In this document: positions 42,132 through 51,960 of the stretch, in pieces
How positions within the stretch are numbered: position 1 is the stretch's first letter
How the letters are laid out: each line of letters begins with the position of its first letter
Source of the DNA: a bacterium
GTDB lineage: Bacteria > SAR324 > XYD2-FULL-50-16
DNA: 64,000 nucleotides
Assembly: GCA_018830885.1 (NCBI GenBank)
Contig: JAHJRI010000364.1
Location: 1-64,000, forward strand
Direction of reading: 5' to 3'
The notes under the pieces: generated by a model
Databases searched by the model: none
Seen by the model: the letters and a program-made list of their open reading frames with translations, nothing else
What the model was told of the DNA's origin: nothing
Program-made: the position numbers and the translations under genes

Positions 42132-42145
42132 GGAACCGCGGTTCC
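42132..42145. other. 14-bp perfect palindrome GGAACCGCGGTTCC
   Basis: Direct reading; intergenic between S41 protease start and kinase-like gene stop. Confidence 0.7.
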
Positions 42146-42238
42146 AGGGAAACGCAATCGGGCTGATGTTATCAACCGTCTGTTTCCCGGAAAGGATGGG
42201 TTAAGGAATGCCCAAACAGTAGTTCTCGCACGATTTAA

Positions 42239-43252
42239 TCACAATTGATGGACAACTTCAATAGCCTGTTCAAAATAAGCTGTGGCCTTTTGCTTGATTG
42301 CCTCTGCGGTCTTTGCATCATGCTGCTTGCAGGCAATGCTGTGATCCAACCCCTGTGAAAGACAATTCAATGCCTGATAGATTGGCAGTACCATCTTAAT
42401 CTCACGATCCTCAGTGTTTTTGCAGTAGGATTCGACGAAGGAGGAAGCCATCTCGCTTTCTCCCCTTTGGACCAACTCCACAGTCAAATCAGCAATATCT
42501 GCGACAACGTCGGCGTATCGGTTCTTGAGAGGATCGGTTGTTTTTGTCAATGCCAGAACAGTTTCCGGACTTACATATATTTTTCTCGGGATAAAACAGC
42601 CATGGACCTCTTTGATCAACCCTCTTTTATTTCTTCGCAGCAGCAGTTTCCGATTATCGGCAATATACTTCTCCAGTGGATGCAGTGTCATGTCGATCAT
42701 GGGTTGCGAAATCGTAAGACCCATATATTTTTTCGACTGATATATCAGGTCATTCAGTTTCTGCAGGATCAGTTTTGCGGTTCCCTCATCCTTGGATGGT
42801 GCCGATTCAGCTTTTTCGTGAAGTTCAACCAAAAAACGGCTGACACGATCCATCACTTTCGACGTCAGTTTGCCTTTGTCAATAAAGTTGCTGAGAAAGT
42901 ATCGATCAGAAAGCTGATTCATGATGATCACATGATACAGTACCGGTGATGATATTCGGTTATCTCGATCCAGCTGAAAGCCCTGCTGATCTTTTTTGAT
43001 CGTGGCAATTTCAGGTTGCAGCGTAGGGGAATAGTGCCGCAAGCGGCGCACCATTTCCCGGCAGAAGATCTCTTCCAGGGATGCGCTGCTTTTTATGGCC
43101 CCCCGTTTTTTTACTTTGTAGATCTTCTCCCCGGTCTTGAATACCCAATAGTTATGAGATTCGTGATATTTTATGATTTTATTGGCGTTGGGGAAAAAAT
43201 CCTTTTCCATGAACCGAGCATAAAACTCCGGTTTATTGAGTTTTTTCGTCAT
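42239..43252 (-). CDS. Aminoglycoside phosphotransferase-like (COG2187-type) kinase-fold protein, probably catalytically degenerate
   Basis: KIYKVKKRGAIKSSASLEEIFCREMVRRLRHYSPTLQPEIATI, FLSNFIDKGKLTSKVMDRVSRFLVELHEKA, IKEVHGCFIPRKIYVS in place of HGDLHxxN. Confidence 0.6.
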   Translation of the reverse strand: MTKKLNKPEFYARFMEKDFFPNANKIIKYHESHNYWVFKTGEKIYKVKKRGAIKSSASLEEIFCREMVRRLRHYSPTLQPEIATIKKDQQGFQLDRDNRISSPVLYHVIIMNQLSDRYFLSNFIDKGKLTSKVMDRVSRFLVELHEKAESAPSKDEGTAKLILQKLNDLIYQSKKYMGLTISQPMIDMTLHPLEKYIADNRKLLLRRNKRGLIKEVHGCFIPRKIYVSPETVLALTKTTDPLKNRYADVVADIADLTVELVQRGESEMASSFVESYCKNTEDREIKMVLPIYQALNCLSQGLDHSIACKQHDAKTAEAIKQKATAYFEQAIEVVHQL

Positions 43253-43787
43253 CTTTAGTAATGATTATTCCGTTTGGAAACTGGATTGTTTTTCATTTAG
43301 CCACTTGTGATGGAAGGTTTATCAGTTATTCGGGTACCGCTCAGAACAACTGATCCTGATGGCCGTCCACACGATAATGTTTGGTTAACTATTCAGGTAT
43401 GCTCTGTTCCTGACCGTTGTTGCCTTTTCTCTTTTCCTGGGACTTTTTTTCATATCTGATGAGCCTTTGCAAGGCCGACGGCTCTGAAAAATGGCAACCG
43501 GATTAAGAACAGAGTTTAATTGACTGGCAACAGGGCGCATCTGTAAGGCCAGTATGGTCAGCGAGGCTCCCCCATGCCAGGTGATCGTTTCTTGATCTTT
43601 GCTGGCACTATTAAATATGAGAATGCACCGACTCCTAATCAGCAGGAATTGACATCTCGTCGGTAACCAAAAAACACTTTTTTAGTTGAAGTTTAGTCTG
43701 ATGATCCGGTTCTGTCGATAAAAATTGTACGGAAAATCGGCGTAAAGGGACAAAACAGTTTGGACTGGGTGCAGCTGAAGCCAGGTT

Positions 43788-44474
43788 TTAAAAGGGAAAG
43801 ATCTCCCTTCTATTTTCCACATGGTCGACAATATAGAGCAGGGTGGAGGCTTTGCGCAGTTCATCGGTCAACTGCTTGATTTTGTCCCGGTCGATATCGT
43901 ACATGCGGATGAATACTTTTCGAAATCCTTCCGGCACATCTTTGTGTGTGCTGAGAATACTCTCCATCCGACCGCCATGCTTGCGGATGATATCTGCCAC
44001 CTCCTTGATGGATCCCGGGCGATCATCAACCCTGAACGCAAACTGTATTCCTCGTTTGGCTTCAACACCGGTGAGGCTGATAATGACTTTGAACAATTCT
44101 GTTTTGCTGATAATGCCGATAACTTTACCATCATCGTCAACAACAGGGGCACCGGAGATATTCTTGTCAATCAGCAACTGTGCTGTTTCTTCGATTGTGA
44201 ATTCCGAATGCACCGTTATTGGATTCTTGGACATGATCTCTTTCACCTTGATTTTTGATATCAGGTATAAAACTTCGTGGGCGTCCAGGCTGGTTGCGTC
44301 AGAGGCGGAAGCCTCTTTCAGGTCACGATCGGTAATCACACCGACAAGTTTTTTATTATCCACAACCGGCAGTAATTCAACATGGTACTCCTTGAGTAAT
44401 CGGATGGCCTCCTGCATGGAGTTGTCGCTCTTGATCGTGACGAAGTCTTTATTCATCCAGTTTTTTACCAACAT
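43788..44474 (-). CDS. CBS-domain protein with C-terminal ACT-like domain (AcuB-like)
   Basis: MLVKNWMNKDFVTIKSDNSMQEAIRLLKEYHVELLPVVDNKKLVGVITDRDLKEA; second CBS VKEIMSKNPITVHSEFTIEETAQLLIDKNISGAPVVDDDGKVIGIISKTEL; AFRVDDRPGSIKEVADIIRKHGG. Confidence 0.88.
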   Translation of the reverse strand: MLVKNWMNKDFVTIKSDNSMQEAIRLLKEYHVELLPVVDNKKLVGVITDRDLKEASASDATSLDAHEVLYLISKIKVKEIMSKNPITVHSEFTIEETAQLLIDKNISGAPVVDDDGKVIGIISKTELFKVIISLTGVEAKRGIQFAFRVDDRPGSIKEVADIIRKHGGRMESILSTHKDVPEGFRKVFIRMYDIDRDKIKQLTDELRKASTLLYIVDHVENRREIFPF

Positions 44475-44537
44475 GGCAGGTCCTTTTAAGAATTGATTAA
44501 CGAGGCTTTTGGGGTGAATAAAATATGTATAAATAAC

Positions 44538-45692
44538 TTATATCAGCCTTTTATCATTCAAAACACTGTTTGAAATAACAATCCTTTGGATCTCCGAGGT
44601 CCCTTCATAAATCGTAAATACACGGGCATCCCGGTAAAGACGTTCGATGGTGTAGTCTTTGATGAATCCATATCCCCCATGTATCTGAAGGGCTTTGCCA
44701 GTGATCCGGTTCACCATCTCGGAAGCATAAAGTTTGGCCATGGATGCGGGGACAGTGAAGTTTTCGCCCCGGTCTTTCATGGCGGCCGCAGAAAAGGTCA
44801 GCTGTTTTGCCGCTTCGATTTCGGTGGCCATGTCAGCAATGATCCATCGCAAACCCTGAAATTTTGAGATCTTTTGGCCAAACTGCTCTCTTTTTTTGGC
44901 ATACTGGACGGCGGTGTCCAGGGCTGCCTGAGCAACGCCGATAGACTGCGCAGCGATACCGATTCGTCCGCAATCTAGACCCGTCATGGCGATTTTGAAG
45001 CCTTCCCCTTCCTGACCAAGGCGGTCTCCGACAGGAACCCTGCAGTTTTCCAGGACCAGATCCGTTGTGTCAGAAGCCCTCAGTCCCATTTTATTTTCAA
45101 TATGGCCAACTTTCAAACCCGGATTATCCTTGCTGATGATAAATGTACTAATTCCTCTGTGTCGGGATGTCTCATCTGTTTTTGCCGTGACAATCACAAT
45201 GCCGGCATTGGAACCTGATGTGATAAAACATTTATTGCCATTCAGGAGATATGTATCCCCGTCCCGAACAGCAGTCGTTGTTTGAGCAACCGGATCCGAA
45301 CCGGCATGGGGTTCTGTGAGAGCGAAGGCGCCGATTGATTCAACCGCTGTCAGGGGAATCAGGTATTTCTCTTTCTGTTCCGGGCTGCCATACTTGTATA
45401 TGCTTTCACAGACGATGGAATTGTGAACAGACATAACAACGGCCGTTGAAGCACAGGCATACGCAATTTCGGATAAGGCCAGAACATAGCTGACGGTGTT
45501 TGCTCCCTCCCCATTGTATTCGGGCGGAATCATCATCCCCATCAGTCCCAGTTCTCCCATTTTTTTAAAACTTTCCATGGGAAATGCTTTTGACTCATCT
45601 CGTTCCATGGCCGAGGGGGCTATCTCCTTTCTGGCAAATTCCCTGACCATGGCCTGAATCATAATCTGCTCGTTAGTTAGTTGGTAGAACAC
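44538..45692 (-). CDS. Acyl-CoA dehydrogenase
   Basis: GAFALTEPHAGSDPVAQTTTAVRDGDTYLLNGNKCFITSGSNAGIVIVTAKTD; QIHGGYGFIKDYTIERLYRDARVFTIYEGTSEIQRIVISNSVL. Confidence 0.96.
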   Translation of the reverse strand: MFYQLTNEQIMIQAMVREFARKEIAPSAMERDESKAFPMESFKKMGELGLMGMMIPPEYNGEGANTVSYVLALSEIAYACASTAVVMSVHNSIVCESIYKYGSPEQKEKYLIPLTAVESIGAFALTEPHAGSDPVAQTTTAVRDGDTYLLNGNKCFITSGSNAGIVIVTAKTDETSRHRGISTFIISKDNPGLKVGHIENKMGLRASDTTDLVLENCRVPVGDRLGQEGEGFKIAMTGLDCGRIGIAAQSIGVAQAALDTAVQYAKKREQFGQKISKFQGLRWIIADMATEIEAAKQLTFSAAAMKDRGENFTVPASMAKLYASEMVNRITGKALQIHGGYGFIKDYTIERLYRDARVFTIYEGTSEIQRIVISNSVLNDKRLI

Positions 45693-45771
45693 AAAAGTCT
45701 CCTTTCATTTGCTTTTTCGGGTTCAACGCGTTCCGGCTGATCGGGATTTTCAGACAGGGTGTTCATCTTCC

Positions 45772-46323
45772 TCAGGGACCATAAATGACCACCAGAAGAT
45801 GGGCGGCTTTTTTGCCAATATTTTTTAATTGATGTTTTATCCCCGAATTGAATTGGAGTGACTCATCCTTTTTAAGTGTGTTTTGATGGTCTCCGACCAT
45901 CAATTCGATCTCTCCTGAGAGCACATAGACGAACTCCTCTCCTTCATGACAATAACCGACTCCCTGATGCTCCTTCATGGGGTCAATAGTAACCCGAAAA
46001 GCTTTCAGATGCTTATTTTCAGATCCCGGGGTCAGGGTTTCATATGCATAGTTGTCCGTCCGTTTAGTGTAAGCCCGGATCCGTTTCTTGAGATTGGTCG
46101 CTTCGTCTTCCAGGAGAAAACCAGAATCAATTCCCAGAACTCTTGAAATCTGAAGCAGTGAACCAACAGAAGGTATTTTGCTTCCGGACTCGATCTCTTT
46201 CAAATATTCGGTGCTAAACCCAGTATCATTAGCTATATTTTCAAGCGAAATATTCTTGGAGAGTCTTGTTTTTTTGATTTTTTTTCCAACGGAATCCGTC
46301 TGACCAGACTTCTTGCCAGCCAT
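45772..46323 (-). CDS. XRE-family transcriptional regulator with C-terminal cupin domain
   Basis: KKTRLSKNISLENIANDTGFSTEYLKEIESGSKIPSVGSLLQISRVLGI; GYCHEGEEFVYVLSGEIELMVGDHQNTLKKDESLQFNSGIKHQLKNIG. Confidence 0.92.
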   Translation of the reverse strand: MAGKKSGQTDSVGKKIKKTRLSKNISLENIANDTGFSTEYLKEIESGSKIPSVGSLLQISRVLGIDSGFLLEDEATNLKKRIRAYTKRTDNYAYETLTPGSENKHLKAFRVTIDPMKEHQGVGYCHEGEEFVYVLSGEIELMVGDHQNTLKKDESLQFNSGIKHQLKNIGKKAAHLLVVIYGP

Positions 46324-46782
46324 TTATTCTCCTGTTTGTTATAATTCTGGGCGATTCCAGCAGAACGATGAAAGCTGCTCTGATGGATTGAATACGTTCT
46401 AATCTCTTGTTCCGTCGGTTCTTCACAATATAGCATGTGACAGGAATCGGTACCAGCCATCGCAGTCTGATATCAATTCCAGGTAGAGCGCCGGAACTTT
46501 TGTTTTTCTATAGACCAGTAAGAACATTTTATCAAGTGAAATGGCATTTTACCGATTTTCCGGTGCTGATGCCGTTCGTTTACATGGCAAAATAGCAATA
46601 CGGTGGATGATGTATCATTTTTTTTAACAGCCGATGGGTTGGGTGTAAAAGCCTGCTGTCCTTGTCTTTCCGAGATTCAAGGAATGTTGTGATAGTGAAT
46701 CATGGCAGTGAATAGGGTAGGGTTTAGCGAATGATCGTTCTGCAAATACTCGACCTGCAGATTAAAAAATTTTAAAATTTGG

Positions 46783-46816
46783 TTGACAAAAAACAAGTAT
46801 ATGATAACTAATACCC
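46783..46816 (+). promoter_or_regulatory. Candidate sigma70-type promoter for livG operon
   Basis: TTGACA preceded by A/T-rich tract (AAAAAATTTTAAAATTTGG) and followed by AT-rich TATGATAACTAAT; -10 spacing not ideal. Confidence 0.35.
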
Positions 46817-47015
46817 GGAATAGGGGGCTATGTCAGTTTTGTCCCCCTTGATTCCGTCACGGACACTCCTTTATCACCTGATTCTGCGAGAGTCTCCAAG
46901 TTTGTTTTAGTCCTATCAATTCCGCAGAAGAAAATGTTAAACAGAACGCTGCACTGAAAAATGCTATGAACCCGTATCGAACGATATTTGAATCTGCAAA
47001 ACCAGAGATGACACC

Positions 47016-47783
47016 ATGCCCCTTTTAACCATATCCAATGTAACACTCTCCTTTGGTGGTCTCAATGCACTGTTTGGTGTCAATATGGAGATTAAAGCCG
47101 GTCTGATCACATCGGTTATCGGGCCGAATGGTGCCGGGAAAACCAGCATGCTGAATTGTATTTCCGGTTTTTACCATCCGACTTCCGGGGATATACAGTT
47201 TGGTGAACACAAACTGTCTATCGCACATTTTTCTCCCCACCAGGTGTCCAATCTGGGCATTGCCAGGGCCTTCCAGAATCTGGAGCTTTTCAGCGGTCTG
47301 TCTGTTTTGGATAATCTTCTGTTGGCCCGGCATCAGAATCTGAAGTACAACTTCCTGCAGGCGGTCTTCTACTTTGGAAAAGCATCCCGTATCGAAGCTG
47401 AAAATCGGGCCTATGTGGAGGAAATAATTGATTTCATGGAATTGGAGCCTTTCAGGCATAAGATTGTTGGCAACCTGGCATACGGGATACAAAAACGTGT
47501 TGAGGTCGCCAGGGCTTTGACCCTTGCACCCAAACTGCTGTTGCTGGATGAGCCCATGGCAGGGATGAACATTGAAGAAAAAGAGGATATGGTGCGCTTT
47601 ATTGTGGATATCCGACAGGATCGTGATGTTACCATTGTATTGATCGAACACGATCTGGGCGTGGTCATGGACATCTCAGACCAGATCTATGTCCTTGATT
47701 TCGGGGAGTTGATAGGGTCGGGAATTCCCGCAGAGATTGCGCAGAACCCCAAAGTGATTGAAGCCTATATTGGAGAGGATTAA
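47016..47783 (+). CDS. livG: Branched-chain amino acid type ABC transporter ATPase LivG-like
   Basis: GPNGAGKTSMLNCISGFYHPTSGDI; GIARAFQNLELFSGLSVLDNLLLARH; LAYGIQKRVEVARALTLAPKLLLLDEPMAGMN. Confidence 0.92.
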   Translation: MPLLTISNVTLSFGGLNALFGVNMEIKAGLITSVIGPNGAGKTSMLNCISGFYHPTSGDIQFGEHKLSIAHFSPHQVSNLGIARAFQNLELFSGLSVLDNLLLARHQNLKYNFLQAVFYFGKASRIEAENRAYVEEIIDFMELEPFRHKIVGNLAYGIQKRVEVARALTLAPKLLLLDEPMAGMNIEEKEDMVRFIVDIRQDRDVTIVLIEHDLGVVMDISDQIYVLDFGELIGSGIPAEIAQNPKVIEAYIGED

Positions 47784-47788
47784 AAAGG

Positions 47789-49717
47789 ATGGAAAATCAT
47801 GATCATTTGCTGCAATTTACCATTCCTCAATTACTTCGCTGGCGTGTGCAGCAGACTGGTGAAAAAGTCGCTATCAGGGAAAAAGATTTTGGCTTCTGGA
47901 ACAACTATACCTGGAGTGAGTACTATAATTGTGTCCGAAAGATTGCCCTTGGTTTGGAAAAACTGGGTTTAAAAAAGGGGGGTAAGATCGCTCTGATTGG
48001 CGATAATATTCCAGAGATGCTGTTTATGGCTATCGGAGCACAGTCCCTGGGAGCGATTGCGGCCGGTGTTTATCAAACCACACTGCCGGATGAAATAAGC
48101 CAGCTGCTGGATTATATGGATATTGAAATGGTCTTTTGTGATGACCAGGAGCAGGTTGATAAAATTGTTGAAGTCAAAGATAAACTCCCCAAGATAAAAA
48201 AAGTGATTTATGAGGATCCCAGGGGTATGCGGGCATACAAGTCCGATGACTGGTTTATGGAGATCAAGGAACTCTATAGAATCGGTGAAGAAGCGCACCA
48301 GAGCAATCCGGGACACTTCGAAGCAATGGTTACCAAGGGTCGGCCCGATGAAGTCTGTTTTTTCTGTTTAACCTCGGGGACTACGGGATTGTCGAAGGCA
48401 ACCATGCTGACGCACCGTAACTACATCAATATGGGGGTCCAGATCAGCAAGACCGATAGACTGGAAAATACAGATGAGTATATCTCCTTCCTGCCATTTG
48501 CCTGGATTGGAGAGCAGATGAACTCATTCGGCGTAGCGATGGCTACGGGCATTACCATCAATTTCCCAGAATCGGTTGAGACGAGCATGGACGATCTGAA
48601 AGAGATCGGTCCCCATTTCATGTTTGGAGCCCCACGGATATATGAGACCATCCGTTCACAGATCTGGCTGAAAATTGACGAATCGTACTGGCTGAATCGC
48701 AAGATTTATGGTTTTTTTATGGCGGTCGGGGAAAAAGCAGCTGTATATCGTATGTCAGGCAAGAAAATGCCACCGGTTTTGGGGTTACTGACCTGGCTGG
48801 GTACTCAGATGATATTCAGACCGTTGATAAACCAGTTGGGTCTGTTGCGACTCCGACGGGCATATACGGGCGGTGCTGCGCTGGGGCCGGAGTTATTCAC
48901 GTTTTATCAGGCGATCGGGGTGAACCTGAAACAGATTTATGGGCAGACGGAAATTGTCGGGATCGCATATATGCACCGGGATGGTGATATTCGGGCTGAT
49001 ACAGTGGGGTTTCCACTGCCCGAAACCGAATGCAGGATCTCTGATACAGGCGAAATTCTTTCCCGCTCGCCGTCGGTTAGTCAGGGATATTATAATCTGC
49101 CTGAGAAGACTGCCGAACTGCTCGAGGGTGGCTGGCTCCACTCTGGAGATGCCGGTTTCATCGATAAGGACGGTCATCTGGTGGTAATCGATCGCTTGTC
49201 TGATGTGATGCACAATAAAGACGGGGACATGTTCAGCCCCATGTTTCTGGAAAATAAACTCAAATTCAGCCCCTACATCAAAGAGGCAGTCATTCTGGGA
49301 AACAAAAAGGCGTTCGTTTCGGCCATGATCAACGTCGATCCGATCGTTGTAGGAAAATGGGCTGAAGATCGGGGGATCTCTTTTTCGACCTTTATGGATC
49401 TCTCGCAGAAAGAAGAAGTCGGGAAATTGATGGTTCAACAAGTAGAAAATTTTAACCGGAATGCCGAAAAAAAGCACCACAGGATCAAGCGATTTGTGGT
49501 GCTGTATAAACTACTCGATATGGACGATGGAGAATTGACCAAAACCGGCAAGATCAGAAGGGACTTCGTGCAGAAAAAATATCAGGACCTGATTGAGGGT
49601 CTTTATGAAGAATCAGTTCAGGAAAAAGAGGTGGAGGCTTCCTTTCAATATCAAGACGGTCAATCAAGCACTGTTAAAACCAAAATACATTTTTATACCA
49701 TGAATGAGGGGGTATGA
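47789..49717 (+). CDS. AMP-dependent long-chain acyl-CoA synthetase-like ligase
   Basis: FCLTSGTTGLSKATMLTHRNYINM; YGQTEIVGIAYMH; WLHSGDAGFIDKDGHLVVIDRLSDVM. Confidence 0.93.
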   Translation: MENHDHLLQFTIPQLLRWRVQQTGEKVAIREKDFGFWNNYTWSEYYNCVRKIALGLEKLGLKKGGKIALIGDNIPEMLFMAIGAQSLGAIAAGVYQTTLPDEISQLLDYMDIEMVFCDDQEQVDKIVEVKDKLPKIKKVIYEDPRGMRAYKSDDWFMEIKELYRIGEEAHQSNPGHFEAMVTKGRPDEVCFFCLTSGTTGLSKATMLTHRNYINMGVQISKTDRLENTDEYISFLPFAWIGEQMNSFGVAMATGITINFPESVETSMDDLKEIGPHFMFGAPRIYETIRSQIWLKIDESYWLNRKIYGFFMAVGEKAAVYRMSGKKMPPVLGLLTWLGTQMIFRPLINQLGLLRLRRAYTGGAALGPELFTFYQAIGVNLKQIYGQTEIVGIAYMHRDGDIRADTVGFPLPETECRISDTGEILSRSPSVSQGYYNLPEKTAELLEGGWLHSGDAGFIDKDGHLVVIDRLSDVMHNKDGDMFSPMFLENKLKFSPYIKEAVILGNKKAFVSAMINVDPIVVGKWAEDRGISFSTFMDLSQKEEVGKLMVQQVENFNRNAEKKHHRIKRFVVLYKLLDMDDGELTKTGKIRRDFVQKKYQDLIEGLYEESVQEKEVEASFQYQDGQSSTVKTKIHFYTMNEGV

Positions 49718-50607
49718 GTTATTTTTTTCAGCTTGTCGTTAGTGGCATTGTCGTTGGTTCCATTTACGCCTTGTCTGGACTCGGATTTGTGCTGATCTAT
49801 AAATCCAGTCGGGTTCTCAACGTTGCCCATGGGCAAATAATCGCATCAGGGTGCTTTATCACCTATTCACTTACCGTCTGGGCGGGTATTCCCATCTATA
49901 TCTCCTTTTTTATGAGTATGGTGATCACCTTTTTCCTGGCGATGAGTGTTGAGCGGATTTTTCTGAGGCGTTTGATCGGAGAACCGATCATTTCGGTGAT
50001 CATGGTGACCATAGGTCTCATGTCAATCATTGACGGTATCATTTATTTAACGCCGTTTGGATCTGAAAACTACTCTTTTCCCAGGTTTTTTCCGGCGACA
50101 CCCATATCGCTGGGTGGGGTCTCGATCTCCTGGACGCAGCTGGTCGGGGTTATCATTACCATTCTCTTAATAGCCGGGTTCTCCTGGTTTTTCAAAAAAT
50201 CAACGGTAGGCATATCCATGCGGGCAGTCTCAGATGATCAACTGGCTGCCATGTCCATCGGGGTTTCAGTCCCCCGGGTTTTCGGTCTGGCCTGGGCAAC
50301 GGCAGGGCTGACTGCTGCTGCTGCTGGAGGGATAATTGGGAATATCACCGGTCTAAATTTTGATACACTTCACTCTTTTGGAATCATTGTTTTTCCAGTT
50401 GTCATTTTAGGGGGGTTGGATTCCATTTTAGGTGCTGTGGTTGCGGGAATCCTGATGGGACTTATCCAGCAATTTGCCTCCGGCTATCTGGATGGTAACT
50501 GGGGATTGAATGGCACAGGGGAACTGATGCCCTACATATTGCTGTTAGTGCTTTTACTATTCAAACCCCACGGTCTGTTTGGAATTCATGAAATAGAGCG
50601 AGTATAA
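49714..50607 (+). CDS. livH: Branched-chain amino acid type ABC transporter permease LivH-like
   Basis: VVGSIYALSGLGFVLIYKSSRVLNVAHGQIIASG; ILGGLDSILGAVVAGILMGLIQ; 4-nt overlap with ligase. Confidence 0.93.
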   Translation: MSYFFQLVVSGIVVGSIYALSGLGFVLIYKSSRVLNVAHGQIIASGCFITYSLTVWAGIPIYISFFMSMVITFFLAMSVERIFLRRLIGEPIISVIMVTIGLMSIIDGIIYLTPFGSENYSFPRFFPATPISLGGVSISWTQLVGVIITILLIAGFSWFFKKSTVGISMRAVSDDQLAAMSIGVSVPRVFGLAWATAGLTAAAAGGIIGNITGLNFDTLHSFGIIVFPVVILGGLDSILGAVVAGILMGLIQQFASGYLDGNWGLNGTGELMPYILLLVLLLFKPHGLFGIHEIERV

Positions 50608-50610
50608 ACT

Positions 50611-51705
50611 ATGTCTGCAAATCGTTGGTTAACTACCGGAAATTATTTCACATCCTATCGACAGGAGCAGAGAATATTTTCGACACATCTGGATCGAATG
50701 ATATTTTTTGTTTTTATCCTGGGTCTTTTTATCTGGCCGATTCTGATTGAATTGAGCAGCCGCAATATGCTGGTGATCGACACGATTCTGATTGCCATTG
50801 TTGCGGTTCTGGGGTTGAACCTGCTTACCGGTTTTGCCGGGTTGATTTCCATTGGGCATGCCGCGTTCGTCGGAGTCGGAGCCTATACAGTGGCCTCTAT
50901 GATCAGGGTGATTGGTGCTAATCATCTGTTGATTACCCATGCCTGGCCTTTGGTAATATTGGTTGCGGGTCTGGTTGGGGCAATCTTCGGGGCCTTTGTT
51001 GGTTTACCGGCATTGAGGTTGAGACATCTGTATCTGTTAATGGCCACCCTCTCGTTTCAGAAGATTTTTGAGTGGGTGATTAATTTTTCCACATTTTTTA
51101 ATCAGGGACAGACTATTTCAGTAGGGCGTGTTTACTGGTTTACAGGAAAGATAGTCCGTGATCAGCACTATGTATTCTGGTACTATATCATCCTGGCTGT
51201 GATCGTTTTACTGGGATTTGGTGTCCGCAATCTCTTGCGAACACGTTTTGGGCGATGTCTGGTGGCTGTGCGGGATAATGATCGGGCGGCTGATGCCATG
51301 GGTATGCACCCGGGGCTGACCAAAGTATATGCATTTGCCCTGGCAGGGTTTTTAGCTGGCATTGCAGGCGCTTTGCATGCGTATCTGTATCGCGGCGTTG
51401 GTTTTGAGTCATTCACCCTTCACCACTCCATTGTCTACTTGGCGATGGCTATTGTGGGTGGAATGGGTACGTTGAACGGTTCTTTCTGGGGACCGGTTGC
51501 GATTCAGGCTCTGGAATTACAGGTTGAAACCCTGGCTGAAAAAGCAGGTCACTATTTTCCTTCCAACATGAACCTGGCTACGGCGCTTAGACCACTAACA
51601 TTTGGCTTGGTAATTGTCCTTTTTCTCATGTTCGAACCGCGTGGAATAGCTAACTGGTGGAGGATTTTCCGTTCCTATGTCAAGTTATGGCCGTTTCGCT
51701 ACTGA
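50611..51705 (+). CDS. livM: Branched-chain amino acid type ABC transporter permease LivM-like
   Basis: LNLLTGFAGLISIGHAAFVGVGAYTVA; AVRDNDRAADAMGMHPGLTKVYAFALAGFLAGIAGAL. Confidence 0.92.
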   Translation: MSANRWLTTGNYFTSYRQEQRIFSTHLDRMIFFVFILGLFIWPILIELSSRNMLVIDTILIAIVAVLGLNLLTGFAGLISIGHAAFVGVGAYTVASMIRVIGANHLLITHAWPLVILVAGLVGAIFGAFVGLPALRLRHLYLLMATLSFQKIFEWVINFSTFFNQGQTISVGRVYWFTGKIVRDQHYVFWYYIILAVIVLLGFGVRNLLRTRFGRCLVAVRDNDRAADAMGMHPGLTKVYAFALAGFLAGIAGALHAYLYRGVGFESFTLHHSIVYLAMAIVGGMGTLNGSFWGPVAIQALELQVETLAEKAGHYFPSNMNLATALRPLTFGLVIVLFLMFEPRGIANWWRIFRSYVKLWPFRY

Positions 51706-51960
51706 TCTGCACCGGGACAGGTTTTGAATTTCATGAACCTTTTTTATAAGGAGAGATAAAACAACAGCCGAGATACGCAGCGTTCAAAATTAGATCTCAT
51801 TTGACGGATTTGGTAACTGGTGGGCTGAAAAGAGCAATCAATAAGCCAAGATGGCTCAAAGTAAGCAGATCAAAATCGCATTCAAAGGGAGATTCAAATA
51901 ACTGAGGGCAAATAATTTTGTCCAAGTGTTTAATCCTAACCAAACATAGAGGGGATATCA

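Noticed and set aside
43843-44496. 217-aa plus-strand ORF
   Set aside because: Antisense to the CBS/ACT gene, Ser/Met-rich shadow translation.
46233-46460. 75-aa and 61-aa minus ORFs at the XRE-cupin 5' region
   Set aside because: Overlap the regulator start in other frames with no motif or RBS support.
48893-49480. 195-aa minus-strand ORF and 47025-47651 208-aa ORF
   Set aside because: Antisense shadows of the acyl-CoA ligase and livG; no independent coding evidence.
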